Numbered from the stretch's first letter, positions 27,870 to 36,829 are shown. The stretch: DNA of 64,000 nucleotides from Thiomicrorhabdus marina (GCF_017571465.1 NZ_JAGETV010000003.1:1-64000), one strand, 5' to 3'. Notes: generated from the letters alone by a model not told the origin. Numbers and translations: made by a program.

Positions 27870-28288
27870 TTCATTCCTTTCTTGCTTATCCAAGAAACGA
27901 AGAACTCGGCTGTAGCGAAACGGAGAGACGAGAAAGAATCGAAAGAAAGACATCCCCAACACTGCTCTTGCAAAATTTTCGCTAACTCAGTCTAAGCGCA
28001 CTCCAAAGCGGCTCAATTTTAGTCTACGAATTCCAGAATCCGTTTGGCTCAAAGCTAAACCATTAACAGAGCCAGCATTCGCAAAAGCATCGTCTAATGA
28101 CTTGGGTTCCCTCTTGAAGTGAGCGGTGGACTTTCTTAGCGTGGAATTTGATTAGCGCGGAGACTGTCTGACCGAGCGTGTCCGCGAGGGAGTTGCGACG
28201 CGCCAAATTCGAGCGTTAGAAAGACCCCACGAATGAAACGGAGGGTGCCCTTCTTTGGTTCGTTTCTTGGGCAAGCAAGAAATGAACA
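27870..28288. mobile_element. Non-coding element with 30-base inverted ends (MITE-like)
   Basis: Imperfect inverted repeats of about 30 bases bound this 419-base stretch: left 27870-27904 and right 28257-28288, sharing TTTCTTGCTT and CCAAGAAACGAA. No open frame inside is convincing. A further imperfect stem lies inside (around 28140 and 28205, AATTT/AAATT with flanking pairs), and G+C is higher in its right half. Size, ends and lack of a gene fit a miniature inverted-repeat element or a folded intergenic repeat. I cannot identify the parent transposon. Confidence 0.55.
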
Positions 28289-28363
28289 ATCAATTGAAGC
28301 AGAGGAAATTTAACACCCCTTAATTTTGGAAAGAGGCAAGTATTTAAAAGCATTGCCAAATAG

Positions 28364-28387
28364 CAAAAAACCGCCTTACGGCGGTTT
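28364..28387 (-). terminator. Terminator after the DUF2892 gene
   Basis: A perfect eight-base-pair stem (28368-28375 with 28380-28387) with a TTAC loop is followed on the minus strand by T residues. Confidence 0.88.
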
Positions 28388-28413
28388 GTACAAATTGAAT
28401 ATCAAGAACGAAA

Positions 28414-28734
28414 TTAAGCTTTTTTATCATTCCCAGAACAGCAATCCGTACCCGAACAGCATGATTCTTGTTCGGATTTTTTATCGACCGGTTTGCATTC
28501 CGGTGTGTCGCACGCCACGCCGCATGCCACACATTCGCCACGCGAATTTTTGAACATCGGACAAAAGCCGGTAAACGAGGCCTGTAAGGCGTTAATCGCC
28601 ATAGCGACAATGACCCAAAGAAAAGAAATTTGGGTTAGGTCAATCTGACCCATAAAGTGTGACACCAATAACAAAATCAACACCATTGATGCAAAAATTC
28701 GTAAAGGACGATTGCCTTTAATTACACTGCTCAT
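28414..28734 (-). CDS. DUF2892 (YgaP-like) inner-membrane protein with cysteine-rich tail
   Basis: A 106-residue protein with two membrane helices (about 11-27 and 37-55) and the GFCPMFK motif characteristic of DUF2892 proteins. The rest, about residues 62-106, is a hydrophilic tail with a high density of cysteines (ECVACGVACD, ESCCSGTDCC) that ordinary DUF2892 proteins lack. The tail could bind metal or take part in sulfur transfer; in YgaP the same membrane domain is joined to a rhodanese. It is read alone, with a clear terminator, so no partner is evident. Confidence 0.78.
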   Translation of the reverse strand: MSSVIKGNRPLRIFASMVLILLLVSHFMGQIDLTQISFLWVIVAMAINALQASFTGFCPMFKNSRGECVACGVACDTPECKPVDKKSEQESCCSGTDCCSGNDKKA

Positions 28735-28804
28735 AAACTGCCCTGACCATTGATTACCAACATTGAAGTCTATGCTACCTCAATCTTCCATATCAGCCAA
28801 GAAT

Positions 28805-29059
28805 TTAATGTGATTCATCGGTTTCTTGTTTTTCGAGCTTAATATCAAGCCACATATTTAGAAAATAGATGACTAGACCTAACCCTAGAATCCACCAACC
28901 AAAAAACAATGACACATCTAGAAATTTATCCAATGCTGCTTTTTCAACAACCTCGTCAATCCAATACGGTGAATAGGCGATAAAAATCCCTAACAAAATA
29001 AGAACACGAGCTATCCATTTACGCGTGTCTTGGTGAATTTGACTCCAAAACTTGATCAT
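28805..29059 (-). CDS. Small two-helix membrane protein, unknown
   Basis: An 84-residue hypothetical protein with two predicted membrane helices (about 17-33 and 50-70) and a charged C-terminal tail (IKLEKQETDESH). No family is recognised. ATG at 29059 has GGAAG seven bases upstream. It lies 44 bases after the glycerate kinase gene on the same strand, so it could be the tail of that operon, but no functional link is visible. Confidence 0.6.
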   Translation of the reverse strand: MIKFWSQIHQDTRKWIARVLILLGIFIAYSPYWIDEVVEKAALDKFLDVSLFFGWWILGLGLVIYFLNMWLDIKLEKQETDESH

Positions 29060-29102
29060 ATATCTTCCAAACAAACACAACTTATCAGGCGCTGATGCTT
29101 AA

Positions 29103-30239
29103 TCATTTCAAGCCCCTTAGTGCCAAGATATTCTGTAAACAACTTGCTAGCAAAGGTGGTGCGTTATTCATTGCATCCATTTCATCCATCGGCGTGTTGA
29201 CAATACTAAACAGTGCAGTGAAAGCAGGCAGTTCATCCAAAGTAGCACCTAAGCTACCGCAAATCCCGATACACGGCACTCGATGTTCCTTAGCCAATTC
29301 AGCAATCCGTACCGGCAATTTGCCGAAAGCCGTTTGCTGGTCGATACGCCCTTCGCCGGTAATCACCAAATCCAACGGCTTGCCGTCTTTTGGTTCCATC
29401 GCAGCATCAATCTCTAATTGCTCGCGTAACACTTCAAAGCCTGGTTCAATATGCGCATTCAGGACACCGATAAAACCGGCGGCCATGCCACCGGCGGCAC
29501 CCGCGCCGGGAATACCACGAACATCCTTACCAAGCTTGTCTTGCATAACTTGCGCCCAGTTATCCAAACCGTTTTCAAGAAAATCGAATTGATGTTCTTG
29601 CAGCCCTTTCTGCGGACCAAAAATCGCGGTTGCGCCTTCTTCGCCAAGCAGCGGATTGGTCACATCGCAAGCGAGAACCCATTCAACTTGGGTCAATATT
29701 TGAGGAATCTCGCCGATTTTAGCAATGGTTTTCAGTGCTTGCCCGCCGAGCCCAACCGAGATGCCTTTAGCATCCAGGATTTCGACACCCAACGCCTGCA
29801 AAGCGCCGATACCGCCATCATTGGTTGCAGAGCCACCTAAACCAAGAACCACCTTTTGCGCGCCTTTATCCAACGCTGCTTGAATAACCTGACCGGTACC
29901 ATAAGTATGCGTTTGCATAGGATTGCCTTCATCCGGCCGGACTTTCGGCAAACCGCTTGCTTGCGCCATTTCAATCATGGCGGTTTTACTGCTTTCCTGC
30001 CAAGCAAAAGCAGCCTTGACCTTCTTGCCGAGCGGCCCGCTAACCCAAAGAGATTCTTGCGTAGCCAAGCCGGCACTGACAAAAGCATCAACAAAACCTT
30101 CGCCACCATCCGAGAGCGGCAACTGAATCACTTCGGCATCTGGCATTATTTGCTGAATCACATGTTCAGAAATCTGACAAAATTGACTGGCCGTCAAAGA
30201 CCCTTTAAAGCTATCCGGTGCAATCAGAATTCGCGCCAT
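29103..30239 (-). CDS. glxK: Glycerate kinase
   Basis: Phosphorylates D-glycerate with ATP to 2- or 3-phosphoglycerate. The 378-residue protein matches the GlxK/GarK family (PF02595): IAPDSFKGSLTA at the N-terminus, LPLSDGGEGFVDA, the glycine-rich LGLGGSATNDGGIGAL near 135, IPGAGAAGGMAAGF near 250 and VITGEGRIDQQTAFGK near 310. AGGAGG precedes the ATG. It lies 12 bases after the sugar phosphorylase gene, so it most likely salvages glycerate released from glucosylglycerate, which argues against a photorespiratory or glycolate role. Confidence 0.93.
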   Translation of the reverse strand: MARILIAPDSFKGSLTASQFCQISEHVIQQIMPDAEVIQLPLSDGGEGFVDAFVSAGLATQESLWVSGPLGKKVKAAFAWQESSKTAMIEMAQASGLPKVRPDEGNPMQTHTYGTGQVIQAALDKGAQKVVLGLGGSATNDGGIGALQALGVEILDAKGISVGLGGQALKTIAKIGEIPQILTQVEWVLACDVTNPLLGEEGATAIFGPQKGLQEHQFDFLENGLDNWAQVMQDKLGKDVRGIPGAGAAGGMAAGFIGVLNAHIEPGFEVLREQLEIDAAMEPKDGKPLDLVITGEGRIDQQTAFGKLPVRIAELAKEHRVPCIGICGSLGATLDELPAFTALFSIVNTPMDEMDAMNNAPPLLASCLQNILALRGLK

Positions 30240-30251
30240 TTGGCCTCCTGT

Positions 30252-32024
30252 TTAGTCGGTTGATAAAGCCCATAGTGCACTTTCGCCGTCAATCTCTTGC
30301 GGCATGAGCCACATTGATTGATACGGTTGCAATACGGTTTTTTGGCTTTCAGAAGTCATGATTTGATTACCAAGCAGGTTAATCCAACTAGTATGCGCGG
30401 TAAAGCCGTCAATTTCACTGACATCCAGCATTTGAATTTCCGGTGTTAGGTTATGAATCGCCAACACAGGGAATTTTACGCCATCGCCGGCACGCCAGAG
30501 CGCGAAGAAGTTGCTGCCCAAATCCAAAATACGTTGTGGCGTATTCGGATCAAACGCCTTATGTTTTTTACGCTGTTTAATCAAATTGGTTAGACGTTTA
30601 ATCACTTCGGCATTCGAGCTACGTTCACTGCCGATCAAAGCTTGCAGATAGTCATAATCCCATTTACGACGGTTAATCGAGCGGGTGCGCCCGGTTTTCT
30701 CGACCCCTTCGCGATCATTCGGCGTTGCAGTCAAGGAGTGCACGTAAAACGCGGGAATGCCTTGTAGACACATCATAATATTCTGCGAGCAGATAAATCG
30801 CTCTACTTGCCATTGATCCGGGCCGTTACTGTTATGCGTTTCTCGCAAAGCACTAAAGTAAGTGATATTGATTTCATATGGCGATTGCGATCCGTCCGGA
30901 TTGGATTTCATCGACACAAAACCACCCAAACGATGCATATTAGTGACCAAATCTTCAACCTCACGTTGCGGCAGAATGCCTTCTACCGGACGTAAACCGA
31001 CCCCGTCATGCGATGCGGTGAAGTTGAGGAAAGTGCAATTTTCAGGAGGCGGTTCAAGATTCATAGCCCAGTCGGTCAAATAGGTACTGTCACCGCGATG
31101 CAATGCGTGCAGAATCAATGGCGCCAAACTGAACTGATAAACCATATGTGCTTCATCGCTCTCGCCGAAATAGCTAAGGTTTTCTTGGTGTGGGACATTG
31201 GTTTCAGTCAATAGAATAGCATCCGGTGCAACCATTTCTATCAAAGTACGCATCAATTTAACCGCTTCATGCGTTTCCGGCAGGTGAATACAATTGGTGC
31301 CGATTTGTTTCCACAAGAAGGCAATTGCATCCAGACGAATAATCCGTGACCCTTTTTCGATATAGAACATCAGAACGGCCAACATTTTCAGCAACACGAT
31401 TGGATTACCGAAATTCAAATCAATCTGGTCAGCACTGAATGTCGCCCAGACTTTTTTACGACCATGATGCGTATAGGCAGGAACCAATAACGGCGTATTT
31501 CGTGGACGGGTTACTTGCGACAAGTCGGGATCACCATCCACTTCGATAAAGAAATCGGTAAAAGGTTCGCGACCGGCTTTGTAATCGGTAAACCACAAGC
31601 TTTCACGCGAAGCATGGTTAATCACCAAATCGAACATCAAGTCGTATTTCTCTTCGATTTTGGCAACATCCGGCCAGTCACCTAAATCTGGATCGACCAT
31701 CATATAATCAATCACCGAGAAACCGTCGTCCGAACTGTACGGAAAGAACGGCAAAATATGAACACAATTAATCGAATCCTGAACATATTCATCCAAGAAT
31801 TTTTGCAACGTGACCAACGGCATCTCACCTTCTTGTAGGAAAGTATCGCCGTAAGTAATCAACAATGCATCGCTCTGATCCCATTTGTGATTGCGGTGTA
31901 TCGACTTTTTTTTCTGCTTTGCCAGCAACTCGATAATACCTTGATAGGCGATTTCCACCTTGACCGAATCGTCATAAATTTTTTGTAGATGCTGTTTTAT
32001 TTTTGGTAATTTTGCTTCGGTCAT
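30252..32024 (-). CDS. GH13 sucrose-phosphorylase-like enzyme, probable glucosylglycerate phosphorylase
   Basis: A 590-residue member of glycoside hydrolase family 13, subfamily 18 type. Features are VHILPFFPYSSDDGFSVIDYM (start of the barrel), the nucleophile in RLDAIAFLW near residue 228, the acid/base glutamate in LLTETNVP near 270, and FTASHDGVGLRP near 335. The subfamily holds sucrose, sucrose-6-phosphate, glucosylglycerol and glucosylglycerate phosphorylases. The neighbours (glucosyl-3-phosphoglycerate synthase, its phosphatase and glycerate kinase) make glucosylglycerate the most likely substrate, giving glucose-1-phosphate and glycerate. ATG at 32024 follows GAGG; sucrose phosphorylase remains the alternative. 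Confidence 0.85.
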   Translation of the reverse strand: MTEAKLPKIKQHLQKIYDDSVKVEIAYQGIIELLAKQKKKSIHRNHKWDQSDALLITYGDTFLQEGEMPLVTLQKFLDEYVQDSINCVHILPFFPYSSDDGFSVIDYMMVDPDLGDWPDVAKIEEKYDLMFDLVINHASRESLWFTDYKAGREPFTDFFIEVDGDPDLSQVTRPRNTPLLVPAYTHHGRKKVWATFSADQIDLNFGNPIVLLKMLAVLMFYIEKGSRIIRLDAIAFLWKQIGTNCIHLPETHEAVKLMRTLIEMVAPDAILLTETNVPHQENLSYFGESDEAHMVYQFSLAPLILHALHRGDSTYLTDWAMNLEPPPENCTFLNFTASHDGVGLRPVEGILPQREVEDLVTNMHRLGGFVSMKSNPDGSQSPYEINITYFSALRETHNSNGPDQWQVERFICSQNIMMCLQGIPAFYVHSLTATPNDREGVEKTGRTRSINRRKWDYDYLQALIGSERSSNAEVIKRLTNLIKQRKKHKAFDPNTPQRILDLGSNFFALWRAGDGVKFPVLAIHNLTPEIQMLDVSEIDGFTAHTSWINLLGNQIMTSESQKTVLQPYQSMWLMPQEIDGESALWALSTD

Positions 32025-32039
32025 AAACACCTCGGTTAC

Positions 32040-33254
32040 TTAAGGTCTGTTATCAAGTTCTACCGCTTCATACAATTCTTCCAGAACCGTAGGACAAGCA
32101 CTGGCAACTCGGTTCCAGTTCGGTAGAAATGGACGCTCCTCGGCATTGTCTAAGAAAACATCACCAGCAGCTAAAATACTGCGAGCAAACAATTCAACCG
32201 CTTGCTCTTCAGCATGAATATCTAGTTTCAAGCCGTTCATTTCGGCATCAAAAGCGTAACTTTCCAATTGATCCAGTGCGGTACGCAGATACACCGCGCG
32301 CACCGAACGCATGGTGCCGCGCGAGAAAACATGACCTCTTGTCGCCAACTTACGGAACAGTGACTTGGCGATGTCTTGACTCATGCGAGCCAAGCCCTTG
32401 GTCTGGTCTTCAATCGACAAATCTTGGTGTTTATGGTCATACACATCGGCGATATCGACCTGACAGATGCGACGCTTGGAATAATTACGACGCATTTCCG
32501 CCAGAATGCCGACCTCAAGCCCCCAGTCTGCCGGAATTCGCATATCCTTCAATGCATGCACATTCATCGCGAATTCACCCGCCAGAGGGTAACGAAAACT
32601 ATCCAAATAACTAATCAACTCATCCGGCCCGACCACATCGTGCAAAGCACGTAATAGCGGCGTCACCATCAAACGCGCCACACGACCGTTCAGTTTTCCT
32701 TCAGCGTGTCGGGCATAGTACCCTTTGGAAAAAACAAAATTAAACGTGGGATGCGCGACGGGATAGATGAGGCGTGCGAGTAAGTCACGTTGATAAGTGA
32801 TAATGTCACAATCGTGTAGCGCAACCACATCCACTTTGTCTGCTGCCAACACATAACCATAGCACCCCCAAACATTGGTTCCTTTTCCCGGTTCGGTCGG
32901 TGCTAATCCTTTATCTTTCAGTTTGTTCCAAAGCTTTTGCAAGCGCGGGCCGTCGTTCCATAAAATGCGATGCTCCTGCCCTAAATCGGCAAAAAAGCCT
33001 TTCGCATAATCGAATTGCTTAGCATCCGCTCGATCCAAACCAATGACGGTTTGCGATAGATAAGGGACCTTGGAGAGCTCAGCAACAATGTTCTTAAGAG
33101 CAGGCGCTTCCAGTTCACTGAACAAAGACGGGAGAATCAACCCCAACCGATTTTGTTCAGAGAACTTCAGCAAATCTGATTCCAAGTCTTCAACTTTACG
33201 ATCGGTTAAGTTATGAAAAGTTGTTACGGTACCGTTTTGGAAAAAATCGCTCAT
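32040..33254 (-). CDS. gpgS: Glucosyl-3-phosphoglycerate synthase-like glycosyltransferase
   Basis: A 404-residue retaining glycosyltransferase of family GT81, which joins glucose from a nucleotide sugar to 3-phosphoglycerate. It shows a GT-A core: LILPSLFSELEAPALKNI near residue 40, KGTNVWGCYGYVLA near 134, and the metal-binding HDCD at about 147-150. Also visible are a FPLAGEFAMN-type acceptor region near 220 and the GLEVGILAEMRR helix near 245. AGGAG lies nine bases before the ATG. It is 15 bases upstream of the phosphorylase gene and 112 after the phosphatase gene, all on one strand. Confidence 0.9.
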   Translation of the reverse strand: MSDFFQNGTVTTFHNLTDRKVEDLESDLLKFSEQNRLGLILPSLFSELEAPALKNIVAELSKVPYLSQTVIGLDRADAKQFDYAKGFFADLGQEHRILWNDGPRLQKLWNKLKDKGLAPTEPGKGTNVWGCYGYVLAADKVDVVALHDCDIITYQRDLLARLIYPVAHPTFNFVFSKGYYARHAEGKLNGRVARLMVTPLLRALHDVVGPDELISYLDSFRYPLAGEFAMNVHALKDMRIPADWGLEVGILAEMRRNYSKRRICQVDIADVYDHKHQDLSIEDQTKGLARMSQDIAKSLFRKLATRGHVFSRGTMRSVRAVYLRTALDQLESYAFDAEMNGLKLDIHAEEQAVELFARSILAAGDVFLDNAEERPFLPNWNRVASACPTVLEELYEAVELDNRP

Positions 33255-33366
33255 AATTTGAACTCCTGTTTTTTTAAATTAGGTTGTATCGCGTAAAGCC
33301 GCGTTTATTGATTTGTTATTAGGATTTGCCCGCGCAATCGGCAATCAATTCACTAAAGTGATGCGC

Positions 33367-34221
33367 TTAAACTTGTTCTAATGGATTAATTAAATATTCT
33401 TGCAAAGCTTCTACCCAGCCGTAAGGTGATGATTTTTCAGCCGTAAACACATTTTTTCGGTCAATTTTTAAACTATCGCCGTTAGCCGCAGGAAGTACTA
33501 AACCGACATCTGCGGTCTGAATCATCTGCTTATCATTTCCCCCGTCACCTAAAGCAAACACCCAAGGCGACTTAGCAAAAACTTTCTCGGCCAAATTAGA
33601 ATTCTGCTCGCCGAACCGGCCGGCTGAAACCGACTGATTAACGACCCACTCTAGTGCACTTGCCTTATCATGGTGCGCCATAACATGATAAAAACGCCCT
33701 CCTTTCTGCAATTGCAAACCATGTTCGGCTAATAGCGTTTTGAACTGCTCTAAACGCGTCATGGTATCCAGCCAAGTAATTGGCTCAGTCACAGCACGCT
33801 GCATCGCCTGCTGAGCGCTAGCTCGATCCAAAGAAGTGGAGCGCATCACATCTTCGACCGTACCGTCACCAAAACCTTTGAAGTTGAAACCCTGCTCGTG
33901 ACGCAGCTGCTGCAAGATTTGACGAATCTGCGAATAGTCTTTCCCTAACAATCGTTTCTGGTTTTCATCGTTTGTCGAGAAGTAGATAACCCCGCCGTTT
34001 TCGGCAATAAAGGGCGGCTGTAAACCTAGGCGTTCAAGCCAATCGCGCATTTCGTAGAAGGTCTTGCTGGAGTTGAGAATGACCGGTATATGCAAGCTTT
34101 GCAGCTTTTTCAGCATCGGCAAAACCGGTTGATAGTGGTAATCGTGATGCCCGAGTAAGGTACCGTCTAAATCGGTAAAAACAAAAATACCGGACGGGTT
34201 TGCAGTCACTTGAAGGGTCAT
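33367..34221 (-). CDS. gpgP: Glucosyl/mannosyl-3-phosphoglycerate phosphatase, HAD family
   Basis: A 284-residue HAD-IIB hydrolase of the mannosyl-3-phosphoglycerate phosphatase type, removing phosphate to release glucosylglycerate or mannosylglycerate. Motif I is FTDLDGTLLG near residue 13, motif II is ILNSSKT near 47, and ENGGVIYF lies near 72. The C-terminal GDGGNDKQMIQTAD supplies the last aspartates. I placed the start at ATG 34221 (MTLQVT), although its ribosome site is weak; the frame is open to 34290. Next to a GT81 synthase, glucosyl-3-phosphoglycerate is the likely substrate. It is the first gene of the cluster. Confidence 0.87.
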   Translation of the reverse strand: MTLQVTANPSGIFVFTDLDGTLLGHHDYHYQPVLPMLKKLQSLHIPVILNSSKTFYEMRDWLERLGLQPPFIAENGGVIYFSTNDENQKRLLGKDYSQIRQILQQLRHEQGFNFKGFGDGTVEDVMRSTSLDRASAQQAMQRAVTEPITWLDTMTRLEQFKTLLAEHGLQLQKGGRFYHVMAHHDKASALEWVVNQSVSAGRFGEQNSNLAEKVFAKSPWVFALGDGGNDKQMIQTADVGLVLPAANGDSLKIDRKNVFTAEKSSPYGWVEALQEYLINPLEQV

Positions 34222-34454
34222 AATTTTGTATTTCTTTGCGTTTGCGAAAGTTAAGTAAGGTTTAGCAGTTGCTATGCCAACACAGGACAAACCGGCTTTA
34301 TTTCTGTATCAACACGGTGCAAATCGCCCACTCTTAGTGCAAATACTTTTGTCACGCTTTTGTTACCTAAGCTTCACCGGATGTTCATTCAGCTTTTTCC
34401 GCTTGCTCTTAAGATGTTTCCTTAAAATTATTGGTTATTAAGAGTCCGAGTGTC
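34222..34454. promoter_or_regulatory. Divergent region, gpgP / btaA-like
   Basis: 233 bases between divergent genes, expected to carry both promoters. I see no clear operator or RNA element. Confidence 0.4.
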
Positions 34455-35735
34455 ATGAATAGCACCACCCTTCCAGAATCGGCCAAAAGCGCCCAAAACA
34501 CGAAAAGATTATTAAATAAGGCCGTACATAACAGTAGCATCTTCAGCCGAAAAGGCATACAAGACCGTCTGTTTACCGCCTGGTTTGACCGTCTGGTCTA
34601 TCCGCAAATCTGGGAGGACCCTGAAGTAGACATTCAAGCTCTGCAACTGAATCAAGATTCGAGAATTTTCACCATCTCTTCCGGTGGCTGTAACGTCCTG
34701 AATTATCTAACCGAGCAACCGCAATCGGTTACCGTAGTTGATCTCAACGAAGCACATATCGCACTATTGAACTTAAAACTAGCGGCACTGCACCACCTTC
34801 CAGATGCACAGAGTTTCTATCAGTTTTTCGGGCAAGCCGACCAGAAACAGAATTTGCAATTGTATAAGACCTACCTTGAACCGCATTTAGATGCCACAAC
34901 CCGAGCTTACTGGAATAAGCGACAAGGTTGGTTACGTCGTTCGCGTATCAGCCTATTCACTCGCAACTTCTATCGTTTTGGATTACTTGGGCAATTTATC
35001 GGTTTGATTCACTGGGTCAGTAAACGCTTAGGCTATGACATCAGCCAAGTCATGCAAGCGCAAACGCTTGAAGAACAGCAAAAGTTATTCGACCGGCATG
35101 TCGCACCGGTTTTCGATACCCGTCTACTAAAGTGGCTATGCAATCGTCCGGTCGTCCTGTACAGCTTGGGAATTCCGCCATCGCAATTTAACGAGATGGC
35201 CGAAGACTCTAAAGAGCTGCAACAAGGCATGCATCAACTATTAAAAGAGCGTGCTCGTCGCTTAGCTTGTGACTATCCATTAGATGAAAACTATTTTGCT
35301 TGGCAAGCTTTTGCCCGCAAGTATGACCACCAAGGCCGCAAAGCGGTGCCGCGCTATCTACAGGAAAAACATTTCAACAACTTGCAGCACAGCTGGCAGA
35401 AAGTTGATGTGCACCACCAATCGATGACAGCGCGTTTGGCGCAAATGCCAAATCAAAGCCTGACTTCTTACCTATTCTTGGATGCACAGGATTGGATGGA
35501 TGAAAAACAATTAAATGAACTATGGGAAGAAGTTGACCGTACAGCGCAAGAAGGCGCACGCGTGGTATTCCGCACCGCCGGTAGAATTTCGCCATTGGAA
35601 GGCAAGCTAAACGAAGACTTATTAGCCAATTGGAGGACCGATTCGGTTGCCAATGCGGAATGGACACGTCAAGACCGTTCAGCCATCTACGGCGCGGTAT
35701 TCGTCTATCAAAAAAATATCGGAAGCCCTGCATGA
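34455..35735 (+). CDS. btaA: BtaA-like 3-amino-3-carboxypropyl transferase (DUF3419)
   Basis: A 426-residue protein of the BtaA family, which moves the 3-amino-3-carboxypropyl group of S-adenosylmethionine onto diacylglycerol to make the head group of homoserine betaine lipids. Seen are the N-terminal YPQIWEDPEVD, the cofactor site IFTISSGGCNVLNYL near residue 75, VVDLNEAHIALLNLKLAAL near 100, and ending stretches DAQDWMDEKQL and VVFRTAGRISP. ATG at 34455 has only a weak site. It overlaps the next gene by four bases (ATGA). BtaA normally works with the N-methyltransferase BtaB, but no such gene is adjacent. Confidence 0.85.
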   Translation: MNSTTLPESAKSAQNTKRLLNKAVHNSSIFSRKGIQDRLFTAWFDRLVYPQIWEDPEVDIQALQLNQDSRIFTISSGGCNVLNYLTEQPQSVTVVDLNEAHIALLNLKLAALHHLPDAQSFYQFFGQADQKQNLQLYKTYLEPHLDATTRAYWNKRQGWLRRSRISLFTRNFYRFGLLGQFIGLIHWVSKRLGYDISQVMQAQTLEEQQKLFDRHVAPVFDTRLLKWLCNRPVVLYSLGIPPSQFNEMAEDSKELQQGMHQLLKERARRLACDYPLDENYFAWQAFARKYDHQGRKAVPRYLQEKHFNNLQHSWQKVDVHHQSMTARLAQMPNQSLTSYLFLDAQDWMDEKQLNELWEEVDRTAQEGARVVFRTAGRISPLEGKLNEDLLANWRTDSVANAEWTRQDRSAIYGAVFVYQKNIGSPA

Positions 35736-36829
35736 GTTTAAATGCACCGCCCTATCTCGCTGTATACGGTTTTGTGCAGATGTACAATCGCTTTGCACCA
35801 CGGCAAGCGATTGCTAACCTTTACACCGAAATGGAATGCTTTCATCACAATATGCATTACTACCCGCTAAGCCGAAATGAAGAAGAGTACGACAACAGTT
35901 ATATCTGTTCGTTTTACGGCGCTTACATAGACTATGCACGCGAAGAGCTGGATTTAATCCCATCGGCTTGGCAACGCTGGTTGCTACATAAAGCGTCATA
36001 CCTAGCTGGTTCATGGTTGAAAATGGCGCAGATTAACCAAAGTGTCTGTTTAAATAATTGGCTGTTTTCTACCAACCCAATGTGCGAACTGCCGAGTGAA
36101 GACTTACAAGAAATCACTCAAAAACTAGTGCACCAAAACCCGTTCTATAACTTGAGTATTCGCTCTCTAAATGAACAGCACAATGCCAAATTAATACAAA
36201 CCTTAAAACAGCAAGGCTGGTTACTTCTGCCAGCCCGTCAAGTCTATCTATTCAGTAAAGATGGAGATTGGCCGAAACGTAACAATGTCAAAAATGATTT
36301 CCGTCTACTGCGAAAAACCGAACTGACCTTGCTAAATCCGAGCGAACATAACCGAGAGCATTTCGATGAGATTGAGGCCTGCTTTAAACAGTTATTTATC
36401 GAAAAACATTCAAGCCTCAACCCGCAGTTCAGTGCGCCTTATCTGTTTGAACTGCATCGTCAGCATCTTCTGGAATTCTTCAGTTTTTGCGATGCCGACG
36501 GAAAAATTCTAGCAACGCTGGGCGTTTTCACCCACAACGGCATTATGACGGCACCGATTGTCGGCTATGACACCACGGCACCGAAAAACCTCGGCCTATA
36601 TCGCCTTGCCATTGCGCAACTGCTCAAACTAGCGCAAGAGCGAAATATGGATGTCAATTTAAGTTCCGGCGCAGCGCAGTTCAAACGCAATCGCGGCGGC
36701 ACCCCGATTATTGAATACAGCGCTATCTATTGTCGTCATCTCACCTTTAAACAGCGTTGGATGCTAGAGCAATTCAGCAGAGTGCTAAACCGCTATGCGC
36801 CACAATTCCTGCAAGATAACGCCCTTTAG
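35732..36829 (+). CDS. Acyltransferase-like protein (GNAT/FemAB-type) coupled to BtaA-like
   Basis: A 365-residue protein. Its C-terminal half looks like a GNAT- or FemAB-type acyltransferase: ILATLGVFTHNGIMTAPIVGYD near residue 255, then LGLYRLAIAQLLKLAQE and LSSGAAQFKRNRGG, ending IIEYSAIYCRHL. The N-terminal half is not recognised. The start at 35732 overlaps the stop of the btaA-like gene, so the proteins are co-translated and probably act in one pathway. I infer a modification of the amino head group or of the lipid, but the reaction is unproven. Its TAG stop coincides with the 4-base target copy (TTAG) of the following repeat element. Confidence 0.65.
   Translation: MSLNAPPYLAVYGFVQMYNRFAPRQAIANLYTEMECFHHNMHYYPLSRNEEEYDNSYICSFYGAYIDYAREELDLIPSAWQRWLLHKASYLAGSWLKMAQINQSVCLNNWLFSTNPMCELPSEDLQEITQKLVHQNPFYNLSIRSLNEQHNAKLIQTLKQQGWLLLPARQVYLFSKDGDWPKRNNVKNDFRLLRKTELTLLNPSEHNREHFDEIEACFKQLFIEKHSSLNPQFSAPYLFELHRQHLLEFFSFCDADGKILATLGVFTHNGIMTAPIVGYDTTAPKNLGLYRLAIAQLLKLAQERNMDVNLSSGAAQFKRNRGGTPIIEYSAIYCRHLTFKQRWMLEQFSRVLNRYAPQFLQDNAL

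Noticed and set aside
27862-28413. Protein-coding gene inside the inverted-repeat element
   Set aside because: All frames are short or broken and none has a ribosome site or protein-like composition.
35630-35731. A longer N-terminus for the acyltransferase-like gene
   Set aside because: It would overlap 106 bases of the BtaA-like gene; the ATGA overlap at 35732 is the usual coupled start.
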